Shown in pieces: positions 10,677-21,268 of a stretch of 64,000 nucleotides of DNA. The DNA is taken from contig NC_016524.1 of assembly GCF_000236905.1 (NCBI RefSeq), positions 682,001 through 746,000 on the forward strand, given 5' to 3'. The stretch comes from Tetrapisispora phaffii CBS 4417 (Eukaryota > Ascomycota > Saccharomycetes > Saccharomycetales > Saccharomycetaceae). Position 1 is the stretch's first letter; every line of letters begins with the position of its first letter. Position numbers and translations under genes: made by a program. The notes under the pieces were generated by a model, which saw only the letters and a list, made by a program, of their open reading frames with translations, did no database searches and was not told where the DNA came from.

Positions 10677-10717
10677 CTATATATATATATAGGTAGATAG
10701 ATAGATATAGATAGATG
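10677..10717. repeat. AT dinucleotide and TAGA tetranucleotide microsatellite
   Basis: An alternating TA run is followed directly by about six TAGA-type units with one interruption. It lies upstream of VPS35 and is probably length-polymorphic. Confidence 0.85.
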
Positions 10718-10807
10718 GATTGACATGCTTATCGTTAACTTATCATAACGGTTGGCCTCTTTATGCAGTTAAGGACTCCATCTTCGGTGGTTCTTGTCAT
10801 GCTGGTG

Positions 10808-10814
10808 CGGGTAA
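10808..10814 (+). promoter_or_regulatory. Reb1-type site CGGGTAA upstream of VPS35
   Basis: Perfect Reb1 core CGGGTAA, 259 bp before the VPS35 ATG. Reb1 is a general regulatory factor that sets nucleosome-free promoters in yeast. Several genes in this window have the same core 180-350 bp upstream, which supports function. Confidence 0.5.
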
Positions 10815-11072
10815 TGGTACCTTAAATTTCAATTTTAAATTACCAGACGTCTTAATATCAGTATTTGGTAATCTTATAAACCCTATAAACCATTTAGAAA
10901 CTGTTAATATCTTGCTGTCATTTGGTCCACATATATATTCTCATAAAGTGTATTAGTGCACATCTACTATTAACGAATATACGTTGTGTCTTTATATACT
11001 TGGTGTGGTCTGGTTCTGCGTCCTTAACGACTGTGTATTTATCTTTTTTTTCGAAGATCTGATGATTACAAG

Positions 11073-13907
11073 ATGTTAAGCAATGAGTCAATGGAATTAC
11101 TTCTCAATGACATAAAGAGACAATCTTTGATTATTAAGAAATGTTTAGATAACAATGAGTTGATGAACTCTTTGAAAAATTATTCTATTTTATTAAATAA
11201 TTTAAGAAATGATAAACTATCCCCGAAACAGTACTATGAAGTTTATATCATTATATTCGACTCATTAAGTAGATTGACTGTTTTCCTAAAAGAATCTAAT
11301 GCTTCACATTACTGTAATTCAAAAACTTTAGTTGATCTGTATGAATTGGTGCAATATTCAGGTAATATACTACCTCGGTTATATTTAATGATCACAATAG
11401 GGTCACTATATCTATCCATTGAAGATGCACCTAGTATTGAATTGTTAAAGGATATGATTGAAATGTGCAGAGGTGTGCAGAATCCAATGCGTGGACTTTT
11501 TTTAAGGTATTATCTTTCTCAAAGGACAAAAGATTATTTCTTGGATGTGGATGCTGCAGAATATGATAAAAATTTTAATTGTAGTTTTATAATTACAAAT
11601 TTCATTGAAATGAATAAATTATGGGTAAGAATGCAGCATCAAGGATCTTCGAAAGATAAAGATAAACGATTGACAGAAAGAACAGAATTAAAGATTTTAA
11701 TCGGGTCGCAATTAGTAAGATTGTCGCAAATTATTGATACTGATTTCGAAACGTATAATGATTTTTTCTTACCAAAGGTTCTAGAACAAATTATACAATG
11801 TAATGATTTACTTTCACAAGAATATCTGTTCGATGTTATTATTCAAATATTTCCAGTGGATTTTAATTTGAAGATGTTACAATTGACGATTTTGCCAAAT
11901 CTTTTAAAATTAAATAATACCGATACAATTAAAAAAATTTTGGAGTTATTGATAATAAGGTTACTGAATGTAGAATTAGAAAGTGTGTTACAAGAGGCTA
12001 GTCTCGATAACGCGACTCTGTTCGATGTATTATGGCATTTTTTAAATGATTTGATTGAAAAAAGACCAGACCTGCCTTTCCTGACATTTATAGCAATTAT
12101 TGAAAATTATTTATCACTATCGATTACTCTGGATCCTAGAAATTTTGATCATTTAACTTCCATTTTTAAAACAGTTATTAAGAAATTTAAAGAATTTGGA
12201 GAATCGAATTTATCAAAGACAGAATTTTTATCAATTAAAAATATTTTATTGTTTAAAAATTATCAAGATAAGATTAAAGAGTTACCACATTTATTTTTTT
12301 TCAACCTCCTAATATCCTGTTCGGAATACAACAATTTATTATTGTTACAACCGTTGAAAAATCAAAAAGTAATTATTTCCTCAATTCTCGATAATCTATT
12401 ATCTGTAACAATTTCAAAAGAACAGAAGCTCATAGATGTTTTCCATATCAATTCAAAATCAGAATTAGAAAGTATACTATTGTTTGTGGAACCTATTATT
12501 AAGAAGTATGATTCAGAAACTGATGACGTGAGGGTTCTTTCGTATGATCCTTTACAAGACAGACTAGCTAAATTAATACATTTAGTGATTGCCAGACAAA
12601 ATGTTTTTAACAATGAAAAATCAATTAAAAATAAAATAGAATGGATGATTAAATATTATCTGATTATTAAGAACTGGTTCTACAAAGGTGGTTCCAACAC
12701 ATATTATACTTTTCCAGTAATAATCACTTATTTCTGGAAACTAATACGATATGTTAACTTGGTAAAATTAAAATATATCGCAAATCAAGATAATGAAGTT
12801 GATGAAAAATTGGTTGACTATTTTGATCTCCAACTTAAACAATTGTTCAAACTAACCTCTAGATGCATTGCTGACTTGTATCAATTATCTGCGATGGAAA
12901 ATGAAAGGATAACGATGCCTGGGTATAAACAAGAAGAGGCCATTTATGACACAATCTTCAAATTAAATATACAATGTGCATCTCTTGCTGATCAATTATC
13001 GTTCAGTGAAATATCATATGATTTCTTCTCTCAAGCTTTCACAATATATGAAGAGAAATTGAACGATTCAAAGACACAATTCCAATCTTTAATTTATCTT
13101 GCACAGACACTACAAAAGACTAGATCGTTGTACCATGGTGAAGATAATAACTACGAAAATTTAATTGTCAGATGCACATTGCACTCATCGAAGTTGTTAA
13201 AAAAACAGGATCAATGTAGATCAGTATATTTGTGTTCTCATTTATGGTGGGCGACAGAAGTTTCGTCACTTGGAGAAGAAGAAGATCAAACTGATACATT
13301 TTATAGAGATGGCAAAAGAGTTCTCGAGTGTTTACAAAGATCATTAAGGGTTGCCGACTCCATTATGGACAATGTCCAGAGTTGTCAGCTAATGGTCGAG
13401 ATTCTAAGCCGATGTATTTATTATTTTGTTCATTCTACTTCTGAATACGACAGCCACGTCACTGCAAAATACATTAACGGATTACTTGAATTAATACAGA
13501 CTAATCTAAACAGTTTGAACATTGAACGAAATACACTCCCAAATGTGGCCTTGTCAGATAGCGACAACGATAACGACAATAATAATAATGCTAATGCTAA
13601 TCGCAGCAGTGCTGCTAATAATAATTTCCACAAAATCACTTCCTCGGTAGTAGAAACGAAGAAACACGTAGTAACGGGTAATGTCTCAGTGGGCCTTAAT
13701 GGTTCCTATTTACGTGTTGATAATCTAAACGAAAGGAGTCTAGTCTCCAGTAGCAATAACAATAATGGAACCAAATCTTTAACCGGCCATGACTCGGTCA
13801 CATTACAAGAAAAGATCGATTCTCTATTCCAATATTTCAACAGAGTCTGCAAATACATTAGCGAGCAACGACAAGTAGACCCCAGGTTCACCGCCATCAC
13901 AGTGTAA
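11073..13907 (+). CDS. VPS35: Retromer core subunit Vps35
   Basis: 944 aa, the same length as S. cerevisiae Vps35. Vps35 is the alpha-solenoid backbone of retromer. It binds Vps26 through its N-terminal part and Vps29 through its C-terminal part, and recycles cargo such as Vps10 from endosomes to the Golgi. The signature PRLYLM motif, needed for Vps26 binding, is at residues 101-106. The rest is helical repeat. A low-complexity Asn/Asp insertion (SDNDNDNNNNANAN) at about residues 828-845, followed by a Ser/Asn-rich stretch, interrupts the C-terminal region. The ATG start gives the expected N-terminus. It is followed by the PIR cluster as in S. cerevisiae (YJL154C, then YJL158C-YJL160C), with intervening genes missing. 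Confidence 0.96.
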   Translation: MLSNESMELLLNDIKRQSLIIKKCLDNNELMNSLKNYSILLNNLRNDKLSPKQYYEVYIIIFDSLSRLTVFLKESNASHYCNSKTLVDLYELVQYSGNILPRLYLMITIGSLYLSIEDAPSIELLKDMIEMCRGVQNPMRGLFLRYYLSQRTKDYFLDVDAAEYDKNFNCSFIITNFIEMNKLWVRMQHQGSSKDKDKRLTERTELKILIGSQLVRLSQIIDTDFETYNDFFLPKVLEQIIQCNDLLSQEYLFDVIIQIFPVDFNLKMLQLTILPNLLKLNNTDTIKKILELLIIRLLNVELESVLQEASLDNATLFDVLWHFLNDLIEKRPDLPFLTFIAIIENYLSLSITLDPRNFDHLTSIFKTVIKKFKEFGESNLSKTEFLSIKNILLFKNYQDKIKELPHLFFFNLLISCSEYNNLLLLQPLKNQKVIISSILDNLLSVTISKEQKLIDVFHINSKSELESILLFVEPIIKKYDSETDDVRVLSYDPLQDRLAKLIHLVIARQNVFNNEKSIKNKIEWMIKYYLIIKNWFYKGGSNTYYTFPVIITYFWKLIRYVNLVKLKYIANQDNEVDEKLVDYFDLQLKQLFKLTSRCIADLYQLSAMENERITMPGYKQEEAIYDTIFKLNIQCASLADQLSFSEISYDFFSQAFTIYEEKLNDSKTQFQSLIYLAQTLQKTRSLYHGEDNNYENLIVRCTLHSSKLLKKQDQCRSVYLCSHLWWATEVSSLGEEEDQTDTFYRDGKRVLECLQRSLRVADSIMDNVQSCQLMVEILSRCIYYFVHSTSEYDSHVTAKYINGLLELIQTNLNSLNIERNTLPNVALSDSDNDNDNNNNANANRSSAANNNFHKITSSVVETKKHVVTGNVSVGLNGSYLRVDNLNERSLVSSSNNNNGTKSLTGHDSVTLQEKIDSLFQYFNRVCKYISEQRQVDPRFTAITV

Positions 13908-15206
13908 CTGACCTTGAACTTTTGACATTCATCAAAATGAGCACGCCCAGATGCAGTATAATATCTATGACAAAATACACGATTATCTGACATATAGAAA
14001 TATATACTAAAATGTTTATGTAAATAAATATACTAAGAATCACGAAATCGAATCTTTTCTACTACTACAACATCTCGCACTTCTGGACTCCGTAATCAAG
14101 TGTCGCGCCCAAATTATAAGATCTCTTGTTTTCTCACTACACTGTACTAAGATATCCTATCACTAAATGCTCATCGATGATCTTTGTAAAATAGGTATAA
14201 TAATAATAACATTCACTATTGAATGCCACTCTGAAGTAACAGTTACCATGTATTCGAAACAGTTAATAAACCAAATATAGAAATATAATTCAGTTAGAGG
14301 GTTTTTACGCGATTTTACCCTTTGATAGTTTTTACCCCTTTGGGAAACAGCAAGACCGAGCACCTACAGCCACCGTTGGAGGAAGCCATGAAAAGAAAGA
14401 ATTTGCAATGCACCAGCAGACAAACACGCCCGCACACAAGAACGATGGGACACTGGGCCATAAAAAGAACCAACTCTCGTGGAATCATCAGCCCTCTGCC
14501 TATGGTGTGCTATTGCGCCACGACCCACTAGAAATAGTAGTGCATTGCCATTTTTAGCATTCTTTTGTACTCATTGTGCAGCTCAACTTGCGTTACTGCG
14601 TTTCGCTTCTCGAGTGTCTCGAACAACTCGAAATTTCGAATTGAAAAGAGAAAAAACACCGTTTTAACTCACACGAATCCTTACAAAGAATCTCTCGATG
14701 GACTACCGGCAGCAACTCGCAAGCGTCACACAGCTCAAGTCATCGAGATATCTCGAAATCAAAGAGAAACGACAACGATGACGACGACGACGATATCTTG
14801 CAGATGAGGCAATTTGCAGGCCTGATCTATGAAAAAACTTTGCGTACGGACACTTCTTTCTTTTTATTTCCTCTCTAGGACAAAGATGAAAATTTATTAA
14901 TAACGAAAAAAGTGTATACTGATTGAAGCCATACTATAAACTTAGAAGCTTGCATCAGCCCAGACAGCTTTTTTCATTTAGTACTCATCTATCTTTTTTC
15001 TTTTTGGCATGCTTCATTAGAAATTATGGTTCCAGAATTACCAACATATATAAAGACAACTGAACTCTCATTATTTTTGAAACTTCCTCTGACCTCTTCG
15101 CTTTTCTTTAATTTAAAGGAATTCTTTCAGTTCAATCCAGTCCCAGATACCCAATCACTGATTCTGTTATAACCTGACATATACACATACATACATACAT
15201 ATAAAG
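13908..15206. other. Intergenic VPS35 to CIS3, with GC-rich patch
   Basis: 1.3 kb upstream of the first PIR gene. About 14335-14570 is GC-richer than its surroundings, with GCACC, CGCACAC and GCGCC words. About 14605-14760 has many TCGA words (TCTCGAG, TCTCGAA, TTTCGAA). A TATA-like CATATATAAAG lies near 15045, 160 bp before the CIS3 ATG. Short ORFs here have no recognisable features. Confidence 0.5.
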
Positions 15207-16124
15207 ATGCAATTGAAACAGACTTTAGCCACTACTGCCCTAGCTTCTACAGCTCTAGCTGCTTACAACCCATCTGAGCCATGGACCACTTTGACTCCAT
15301 CTGCCACTTACGCCGGTGGTTACACTGACTACTCTGCCTCTTTCGGTATTGCTGTTCAACCAATTGCCTCCTCCGTTGCCAAGAGAGCTGAAGCCATTTC
15401 CCAGATCGGCGACGGCCAAATCCAAGCTACTACCAAGACTACCACTTCTGCTGCTAAGTCTACTGCTGCTGCTGTTTCTCAAATCGGTGACGGCCAAATC
15501 CAAGCTACTACCAAGACTACCACTTCTGCTGCTAAGTCTACTGCTGCTGCTGTTTCTCAAATCGGCGACGGCCAAATCCAAGCCACCACATCTACCAAGG
15601 CTACCGCTGCTGCCGTATCTCAAATCGGTGACGGTCAAGTCCAAGCCACCACCTCTTCCGCTAAGAGCTCTGCTGCTGCCGCTTCTCAAATTAATGACGG
15701 TCAAGTCCAAGCTTCCACAACTAAGGCTACTACCACTCTAGAAGGTTCTTCCTCCTCCTCGTCGGCTGCTACCTCTACATCCACTTCGGCTGCCACTACT
15801 GGTGCTTTAGTTATCAACAGTGTTTCTTGTTCTGGTTCTGGTACTTTAGCTTTAAGCTTAAAGGGCGGTGAATTAACAGATGCCAAGGGCAGAATCGGTT
15901 CTATTGTTGCTAACAGACAATTCCAATTCGACGGTCCACCACCACAAGCCGGCGCCATCTACGCTGCTGGTTGGTCTATCACCCCAGAGGGTAACTTAGC
16001 CATCGGTGACAACGATATCTTCTACCAATGTCTATCCGGCAACTTCTACAACTTATATGATGAAACTTTAGGTGCTCAATGTAACCCAGTTCACTTAGAA
16101 ATCGTTGACTTAGTCGACTGTTAA
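15207..16124 (+). CDS. CIS3: PIR cell-wall protein, Cis3-like
   Basis: 305 aa. PIR proteins are secreted and joined to beta-1,3-glucan through a Gln in each repeat. The parts are in order: signal peptide (about 1-18), propeptide ending at a Kex2 site (VAKR before AEAISQ), five PIR repeats ([12 protein letters not shown] type, the last degenerate as [11 protein letters not shown]), a Ser/Thr-rich linker, and a C-terminal domain with exact C-x66-C-x16-C-x12-C spacing. Position and orientation match CIS3 (YJL158C), the first of three PIR genes. Its C-terminal domain is almost identical at the DNA level to the two neighbouring PIR genes, suggesting gene conversion. Codon use is highly biased, as for abundant proteins. 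Confidence 0.9.
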   Translation: MQLKQTLATTALASTALAAYNPSEPWTTLTPSATYAGGYTDYSASFGIAVQPIASSVAKRAEAISQIGDGQIQATTKTTTSAAKSTAAAVSQIGDGQIQATTKTTTSAAKSTAAAVSQIGDGQIQATTSTKATAAAVSQIGDGQVQATTSSAKSSAAAASQINDGQVQASTTKATTTLEGSSSSSSAATSTSTSAATTGALVINSVSCSGSGTLALSLKGGELTDAKGRIGSIVANRQFQFDGPPPQAGAIYAAGWSITPEGNLAIGDNDIFYQCLSGNFYNLYDETLGAQCNPVHLEIVDLVDC

Positions 16125-16536
16125 AAGGCTTCACTTACATATAATTTTACATTTACTTCACATATTACAATGATCTCTTATAGAAATAATTAATTCTTCT
16201 ACATATTTTATTTTAAAAGTATTTCATTTCATTTAATCAATTACTCAATTACGATATTTATACATTTTACCTTTTCACTTTACACAGATATATATTGTCT
16301 TACATAAATTATAATAACAAGCATAAATAGCGGTATATCTAGGGAAGTGTGTTATGTTTATAATTTTATTGTGTTTATTGTGTATCTATAATATACAAAT
16401 AGAAATGGATAAATACTATGTATCAAAAAGAACTAATTAATGCGTTAGATGAATGATAATTTTTTTATATGCAAAGGAATGACTGTTGATTATCCTCGTC
16501 TTAGAGGATGCTCTTTTGAGTTATTGACTGACAAGC
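16125..16536. other. Convergent 3' flanks of CIS3 and HSP150
   Basis: About 410 bp of AT-rich sequence between two convergent PIR genes. No gene or RNA seen. The last 13 bp belong to the inverted duplication described for HSP150 and PIR5. Confidence 0.5.
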
Positions 16537-17762
16537 TTAACATTGAACTAAGTCAATGGCCTGTAAGTGAACTGGGGTACATTGAGCACCTAAAGTTTCA
16601 TCATATAAGTTGTAGAAGTTGCCGGATAGACATTGGTAGAAGATATCGTTGTCACCGATGGCTAAGTTACCCTCTGGGGTGATAGACCAACCAGCAGCGT
16701 AGATGGCGCCGGCTTGTGGTGGTGGACCGTCGAATTGGAATTGTCTGTTAGCAACAATAGAGCCGATTCTGCCCTTGGCATCTGTTAATTCACCCTTCTT
16801 GATGACCATGGCTAGAGTAGAGTCGGTCATACAGGTTTGAGCAGTGATTGGGTCGTTGGAGTCGGCAGCAGCAGAGGCGGTGCTGGCAGCAGCAGATGTA
16901 GAAGATTTGGAACCAACTAAAGTGGTGGTGGTGTTAGATGAGGTGCTCTTACCGGAAGTGGTCTTAGTAGTAGCTTGGATTTGGCCGTCGCCGATTTGAG
17001 AGACGGCGGCAGCGGCAGTCTTGGTAGATGTGGTGGCTTGGATTTGGCCGTCGCCGATTTGAGAAACGGCAGCAGCGGTAGTCTTGGCAGTTGTAGTCTT
17101 GGTGGTGGCTTGGATTTGACCGTCACCGATTTGAGAAACAGCGGCAGCGGTAGTCTTGGCAGTTGTAGTCTTGGTGGTAGCCTGGATTTGGCCGTCGCCG
17201 ATTTGAGAAACGGCAGCAGCGGTAGTCTTGGCAGTTGTAGTCTTGGTGGTGGCTTGGATTTGACCGTCACCGATTTGAGAAACAGCGGCAGCGGTAGTCT
17301 TGGCAGTTGTAGTCTTGGTGGTAGCCTGGATTTGGCCGTCACCGATTTGAGAGACGGCAGCAGCGGTAGTCTTGGTCGATGTGGTTGCTTGGATTTGACC
17401 GTCACCGATTTGGGAAATGGCTTCAGCTCTCTTGGCAACGGAAGAAGCAGCAGAGACAGAAGTGGTAATTGGCTGAACGGCAATACCGAAAGAGGTAGTG
17501 TAGTCAGTCAAACCACCGGCGTAAGTGGCAGATGGAGTCAAAGTGGTCCATGGTTCAGCTGGGTTGTAGGCAGCCATTGCAGTAGAGGCTAGGGCAGCAG
17601 TGGCTAAAGTCTGTTTCAATTGCATCTTGATGTTTCTTTGTTTATATTGGTTATTTGTAAATGTGTTTACTGATGTTCTCTTCTATGATATAATATATAC
17701 TAGAAAGAGAATGATTTAATTTTCAAGAACATGACAAATACAGCTCTCTTTTATATAAAATT
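16524..17762 (-). repeat. Left arm of inverted duplication (HSP150 copy)
   Basis: This arm holds the whole HSP150-like gene, about 135 bp of 5' flank and about 13 bp of 3' flank. It is nearly identical, in inverted orientation, to 18997-20089. The main difference is two extra 72-bp repeat units in this copy. Homology fades just beyond TATATAAA in the 5' flank and after AGCTTGTCAGTCAA in the 3' flank. Confidence 0.85.
16537..17625 (-). CDS. HSP150: PIR cell-wall protein, Hsp150-like
   Basis: 362 aa. Signal peptide ([19 protein letters not shown]), propeptide with Kex2 site VAKR, then seven [12 protein letters not shown] repeats. Four of the inter-repeat units are identical 24-residue blocks ([12 protein letters not shown] spacer). 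A Ser/Thr linker and the four-cysteine C-terminal domain follow. Each repeat supplies a glutamine that can be esterified to beta-1,3-glucan. Orientation matches HSP150 (YJL159W). It is a nearly perfect inverted copy of the gene at 19131-20075 and differs by 48 aa, exactly two repeat units. Expression is probably high and stress- or wall-integrity-responsive, as known for the family. The 5' flank has a TATA box (TATATAAA, near 17755). Confidence 0.92.
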   Translation of the reverse strand: MQLKQTLATAALASTAMAAYNPAEPWTTLTPSATYAGGLTDYTTSFGIAVQPITTSVSAASSVAKRAEAISQIGDGQIQATTSTKTTAAAVSQIGDGQIQATTKTTTAKTTAAAVSQIGDGQIQATTKTTTAKTTAAAVSQIGDGQIQATTKTTTAKTTAAAVSQIGDGQIQATTKTTTAKTTAAAVSQIGDGQIQATTSTKTAAAAVSQIGDGQIQATTKTTSGKSTSSNTTTTLVGSKSSTSAAASTASAAADSNDPITAQTCMTDSTLAMVIKKGELTDAKGRIGSIVANRQFQFDGPPPQAGAIYAAGWSITPEGNLAIGDNDIFYQCLSGNFYNLYDETLGAQCTPVHLQAIDLVQC

Positions 17763-19130
17763 TATTTGAATGAATTAAGATTAATTAAAATTTGATTGAT
17801 ATTCTTTAACATATCATTGGAACAGATGGTTGAAAAAATATTGACTAATAGAGTTCAGAAAAAAGCCATTCTATTTTTGGTTAAGCATATGGCATAAAAA
17901 CTTAACGAGCTAATTACTCAAAAGAATATATTATCCACAAATTACCTTTAGAAACTCAGTATGCTGGCATAAGGCAATATGCTTCCAACGACATATATGA
18001 CCATTTCATTCAGGTACATAATCAACAGCATTGCATATGACCTGTATCACGCTACCTCAATGGCACAGCATACAGTTGGTCCTTGATGTTAAAAATATCA
18101 CTCTCCATCCTAATATTTCTTTTAACTAATACTGGAAATTGAAGAATGTATTTTTAGCATAATTATCGGTGAATGCAATATATTGCATACGTAATTTAGA
18201 TCTCATGTTTCCTAAAATGGACATAACTAGCAAATTGACTCGCCTAAAAGGGAAAAGTGATTGAACAAGTTATTTGAAAAAAATAGCTGGTTTGTGCGCG
18301 ATTATTTAGAAATTTGATTGTTTTTTAACAATTTCGAAAAATAACACTTATGTTTTTCCGTTACTCACTGCCTAATTTGGTAATATTTAATTTCGAAGGC
18401 TGGTTCGTAATGATGTGTTTAATAACATTGAAACTTTAGATATTGCTGAACTTTTACACAAATTCAGTGATCCTTGGAGTGTGATATATTTGAAGGTTTA
18501 AATTTATTAGAACCCTAATTTTGTCATTAGCACAGTAGACTGTAAAGATTTAAGGAAAGAATAAGGCTCTTGCGCTGGGTTGGTTCTTTTAATAGTAGCA
18601 TTTATCAGTTTCTTCTTGGAATTTTTGTAAAAAAAAGATTACGTTATGAGCTACTTGTAGTTCATAATCCCTTACAATAGGGAAAAATACTTGTTATAGT
18701 TGATTATGTAGAGTAGATCATTTCCGATCATTATTTCTACGCTATATGCAAAGAGTAATTTCTGATCATAATTTTAGAAATAGAACAAGTCATCTGATTT
18801 TTTTACATTTCTATAAACTATCCATTCCATTTTTTTGAGTTAATTAAGTAATGACTATGAATTATCTAACTATGTCATTTCAGTTAAGGTGATCGGTTAT
18901 TGCTTAATGGGGAACTAAAAAATTAGCTGATTTTACAGGCTTAACAAAAAAACGATAAGGATGGTTGGTTACAAAACACAAAAATTAATAAAAAAAATTA
19001 TATAAAGGAGAGATGTATTTGTCATGTTCTTGAAAATTAAATCATTCTCTTTCTAGTATATATTATATCATAGAAGAGAACATCAGTAAACACATTTACA
19101 AATAACCAATATAAACAAACAAACATCAAG
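17626..19130. other. Shared divergent promoter of HSP150 and PIR5
   Basis: 1.5 kb between the two divergent PIR genes. Its ends (to 17762 and from 18997) are the inverted-repeat arms with matching TATA regions. The central 1.23 kb is unique, AT-rich, and has no gene or RNA that I can see. Confidence 0.55.
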
Positions 19131-20089
19131 ATGCAATTGAAACAGACTTTAGCCACTGCTGCCCTAGCCTCTACTGCAATGGCTGCCTACAACCCAGCTG
19201 AACCATGGACCACTTTGACTCCATCTGCCACTTACGCCGGTGGTTTGACTGACTACACTACCTCTTTCGGTATTGCCGTTCAGCCAATTACCACTTCTGT
19301 CTCTGCTGCTTCTTCCGTTGCCAAGAGAGCTGAAGCCATTTCCCAAATCGGTGACGGTCAAATCCAAGCAACCACATCGACCAAGACTACCGCTGCTGCC
19401 GTTTCTCAAATCGGCGACGGCCAAATCCAGGCTACCACCAAGACTACAACTGCCAAGACTACCGCTGCCGCTGTTTCTCAAATCGGTGACGGTCAAATCC
19501 AAGCCACCACCAAGACTACAACTGCCAAGACTACCGCTGCTGCCGTTTCTCAAATCGGCGACGGCCAAATCCAAGCCACCACATCTACCAAGACTGCCGC
19601 TGCCGCCGTCTCTCAAATCGGCGACGGCCAAATCCAAGCTACTACTAAGACCACTTCCGGTAAGAGCACCTCATCTAACACCACCACCACTTTAGTTGGT
19701 TCCAAATCTTCTACATCTGCTGCTGCCAGCACCGCCTCTGCTGCTGCCGACTCCAACGACCCAATCACTGCTCAAACCTGTATGACCGACTCTACTCTAG
19801 CCATGGTCATCAAGAAGGGTGAATTAACAGATGCCAAGGGCAGAATCGGCTCTATTGTTGCTAACAGACAATTCCAATTCGACGGTCCACCACCACAAGC
19901 CGGCGCCATCTACGCTGCTGGTTGGTCTATCACCCCAGAGGGTAACTTAGCCATCGGTGACAACGATATCTTCTACCAATGTCTATCCGGCAACTTCTAC
20001 AACTTATATGATGAAACTTTAGGTGCTCAATGTACCCCAGTTCACTTACAGGCCATTGACTTAGTTCAATGTTAAGCTTGTTAGTCAAC
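18997..20089 (+). repeat. Right arm of inverted duplication (PIR5 copy)
   Basis: Inverted counterpart of 16524-17762. The promoter, coding sequence and first bases after the stop are nearly identical. The copy is shorter by two 72-bp repeat units. Confidence 0.85.
19131..20075 (+). CDS. PIR5: PIR cell-wall protein, in PIR5 position
   Basis: 314 aa. Same architecture as the HSP150-like neighbour: signal peptide, VAKR Kex2 site, five [12 protein letters not shown] repeats, Ser/Thr linker and the C-x66-C-x16-C-x12-C domain. Outside the repeat number it is identical or nearly so to that neighbour. The third PIR gene on the plus strand corresponds by position to PIR5 (YJL160C). Its sequence has evidently been homogenised with the HSP150 copy, so the name reflects position, not sequence. 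PIR1 or PIR3 of the sister region (YKL163W, YKL164C) are the alternative labels. Confidence 0.88.
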   Translation: MQLKQTLATAALASTAMAAYNPAEPWTTLTPSATYAGGLTDYTTSFGIAVQPITTSVSAASSVAKRAEAISQIGDGQIQATTSTKTTAAAVSQIGDGQIQATTKTTTAKTTAAAVSQIGDGQIQATTKTTTAKTTAAAVSQIGDGQIQATTSTKTAAAAVSQIGDGQIQATTKTTSGKSTSSNTTTTLVGSKSSTSAAASTASAAADSNDPITAQTCMTDSTLAMVIKKGELTDAKGRIGSIVANRQFQFDGPPPQAGAIYAAGWSITPEGNLAIGDNDIFYQCLSGNFYNLYDETLGAQCTPVHLQAIDLVQC

Positions 20090-20681
20090 TTCAGACAAGA
20101 CACAAGTATAATTTTTGCATATAATAGGAAATCATGTATGAAGCGTTATTTGGAATAGGTTCATATATGAATTCATTGGGGAATTCAAACCAGAGACACT
20201 GTATAATATATAATAAGATCTTCTAATAAAAAATCAATCAGTTGTTAACTTTTTAATTTTAGACAAGTCATACTATTATCCCAGAAGATGCAGAAATGTG
20301 TCTTGGCAGAACATAATATAAATAAAAACCAAAAAAACACGAGCACATTATACAAAAGGTAACAGAAATTGATTATATTGTAACTCAAGATGGTAAAAGT
20401 TATATCCGTCGTCTTCATTTGAGGCGTCAAGAGAACGAGACAGCAGGGACCACTTAACGAAATGACACAATTTCAGGATCCTGGCACACAAGTTCTTGCT
20501 CAATATATCAAATTTGTCAAGTTGTGCACAAAAGACCGTGGAAAGTGTAAGCATTATTGAGGTTCTCACGACTGTCCCGTGAAGACACTGAGCACAAGCG
20601 CACACAACTATTTCTTGTGCAGGATTTGCAGGGACTGTCTGCATTCCCCATGTGGTAATTAGAGTTGCAGGGTTCTGCAGG

Positions 20682-20709
20682 CTGCGTTGTGTGCGTGCAC
20701 ACAACGCAG
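20682..20709. promoter_or_regulatory. 28-bp palindrome upstream of TPK
   Basis: Left arm CTGCGTTGTGTGC, spacer GT, right arm GCACACAACGCAG. The two 13-bp arms match perfectly. It lies about 870 bp before the TPK ATG inside the GC-rich island. It could bind a dimeric factor or form a cruciform; no known consensus is recognised. Confidence 0.5.
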
Positions 20710-20863
20710 TAACATGTGCAGAACTGGAGCTACTAGCTGCAGCGGAGAAAGTGTAGACAAACAAGCAGGCTCAAGCTGTGCACGGGGTTGCATTGTGGCT
20801 AAGAAATTTTTAGACTGTGCAGGATGTACTTCGAAACACCTATCGGGACCAATAAAACGCGGA

Positions 20864-20927
20864 GGCGACCCCCGAACCATGCTTTCAGAATGAAGAGCGC
20901 ACAAAGTTTGCTACTTCCGGGGTCGCC
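20864..20927. repeat. Imperfect inverted repeat, 13-bp arms
   Basis: GGCGACCCCCGAA at 20864-20876 pairs with TTCCGGGGTCGCC at 20915-20927, with 12 of 13 positions complementary and a 38-nt loop. An ACGCGT (MCB core) follows directly at 20928-20933. Confidence 0.6.
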
Positions 20928-21246
20928 ACGCGTTTGCAGTGTACTGAAAGCAAAATGAAAAAATTTTCATAATCGATTCATGGAATCAGAGATGCACCCG
21001 CAGACACTAGTTTGCACAAGACAAAAACACGCACGGATCGTCTCACCGAATCCTCTATGGCCAAACCGTCGAAAAATTTCCGTCGAAAGAAGAGAAGATA
21101 TTTTTGTCAGTTGAACAATTGTCATCATTATTGAAATTATTAAAATAGTTGTAACTTATATACTACATTTGCTACCATGTACATAATTAGTTTCCAGTTA
21201 AAAGAGTTTGAATTTAGTTTCTTTTATCTATTGATTGAAGTATCAC

Positions 21247-21268
21247 TGATTGATTGATTGATTGATTG
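21247..21268. repeat. TGAT tetranucleotide microsatellite
   Basis: About five and a half uninterrupted TGAT units, about 310 bp upstream of the TPK start. Confidence 0.85.

Larger units (their letters stand above)
9776..11072. other. Divergent promoter region CCP1/VPS35
   Basis: 1.3 kb between two divergent genes. It contains an (AT)n-(TAGA)n microsatellite near 10677-10717, a coding-like stretch at about 10739-10950 and a Reb1 site at 10808-10814. The first 700 bp show no gene or RNA. Confidence 0.5.

Noticed and set aside
15255..15710. Antisense open frame of 151 codons across the CIS3 repeats (and similar ones at 16975-17592 and 19164-19637)
   Set aside because: They mirror the 72-bp PIR repeats. 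The translated Leu/Gly/Ser repeats are by-products of codon-biased repeat DNA, and each lies fully inside a well-supported PIR gene.
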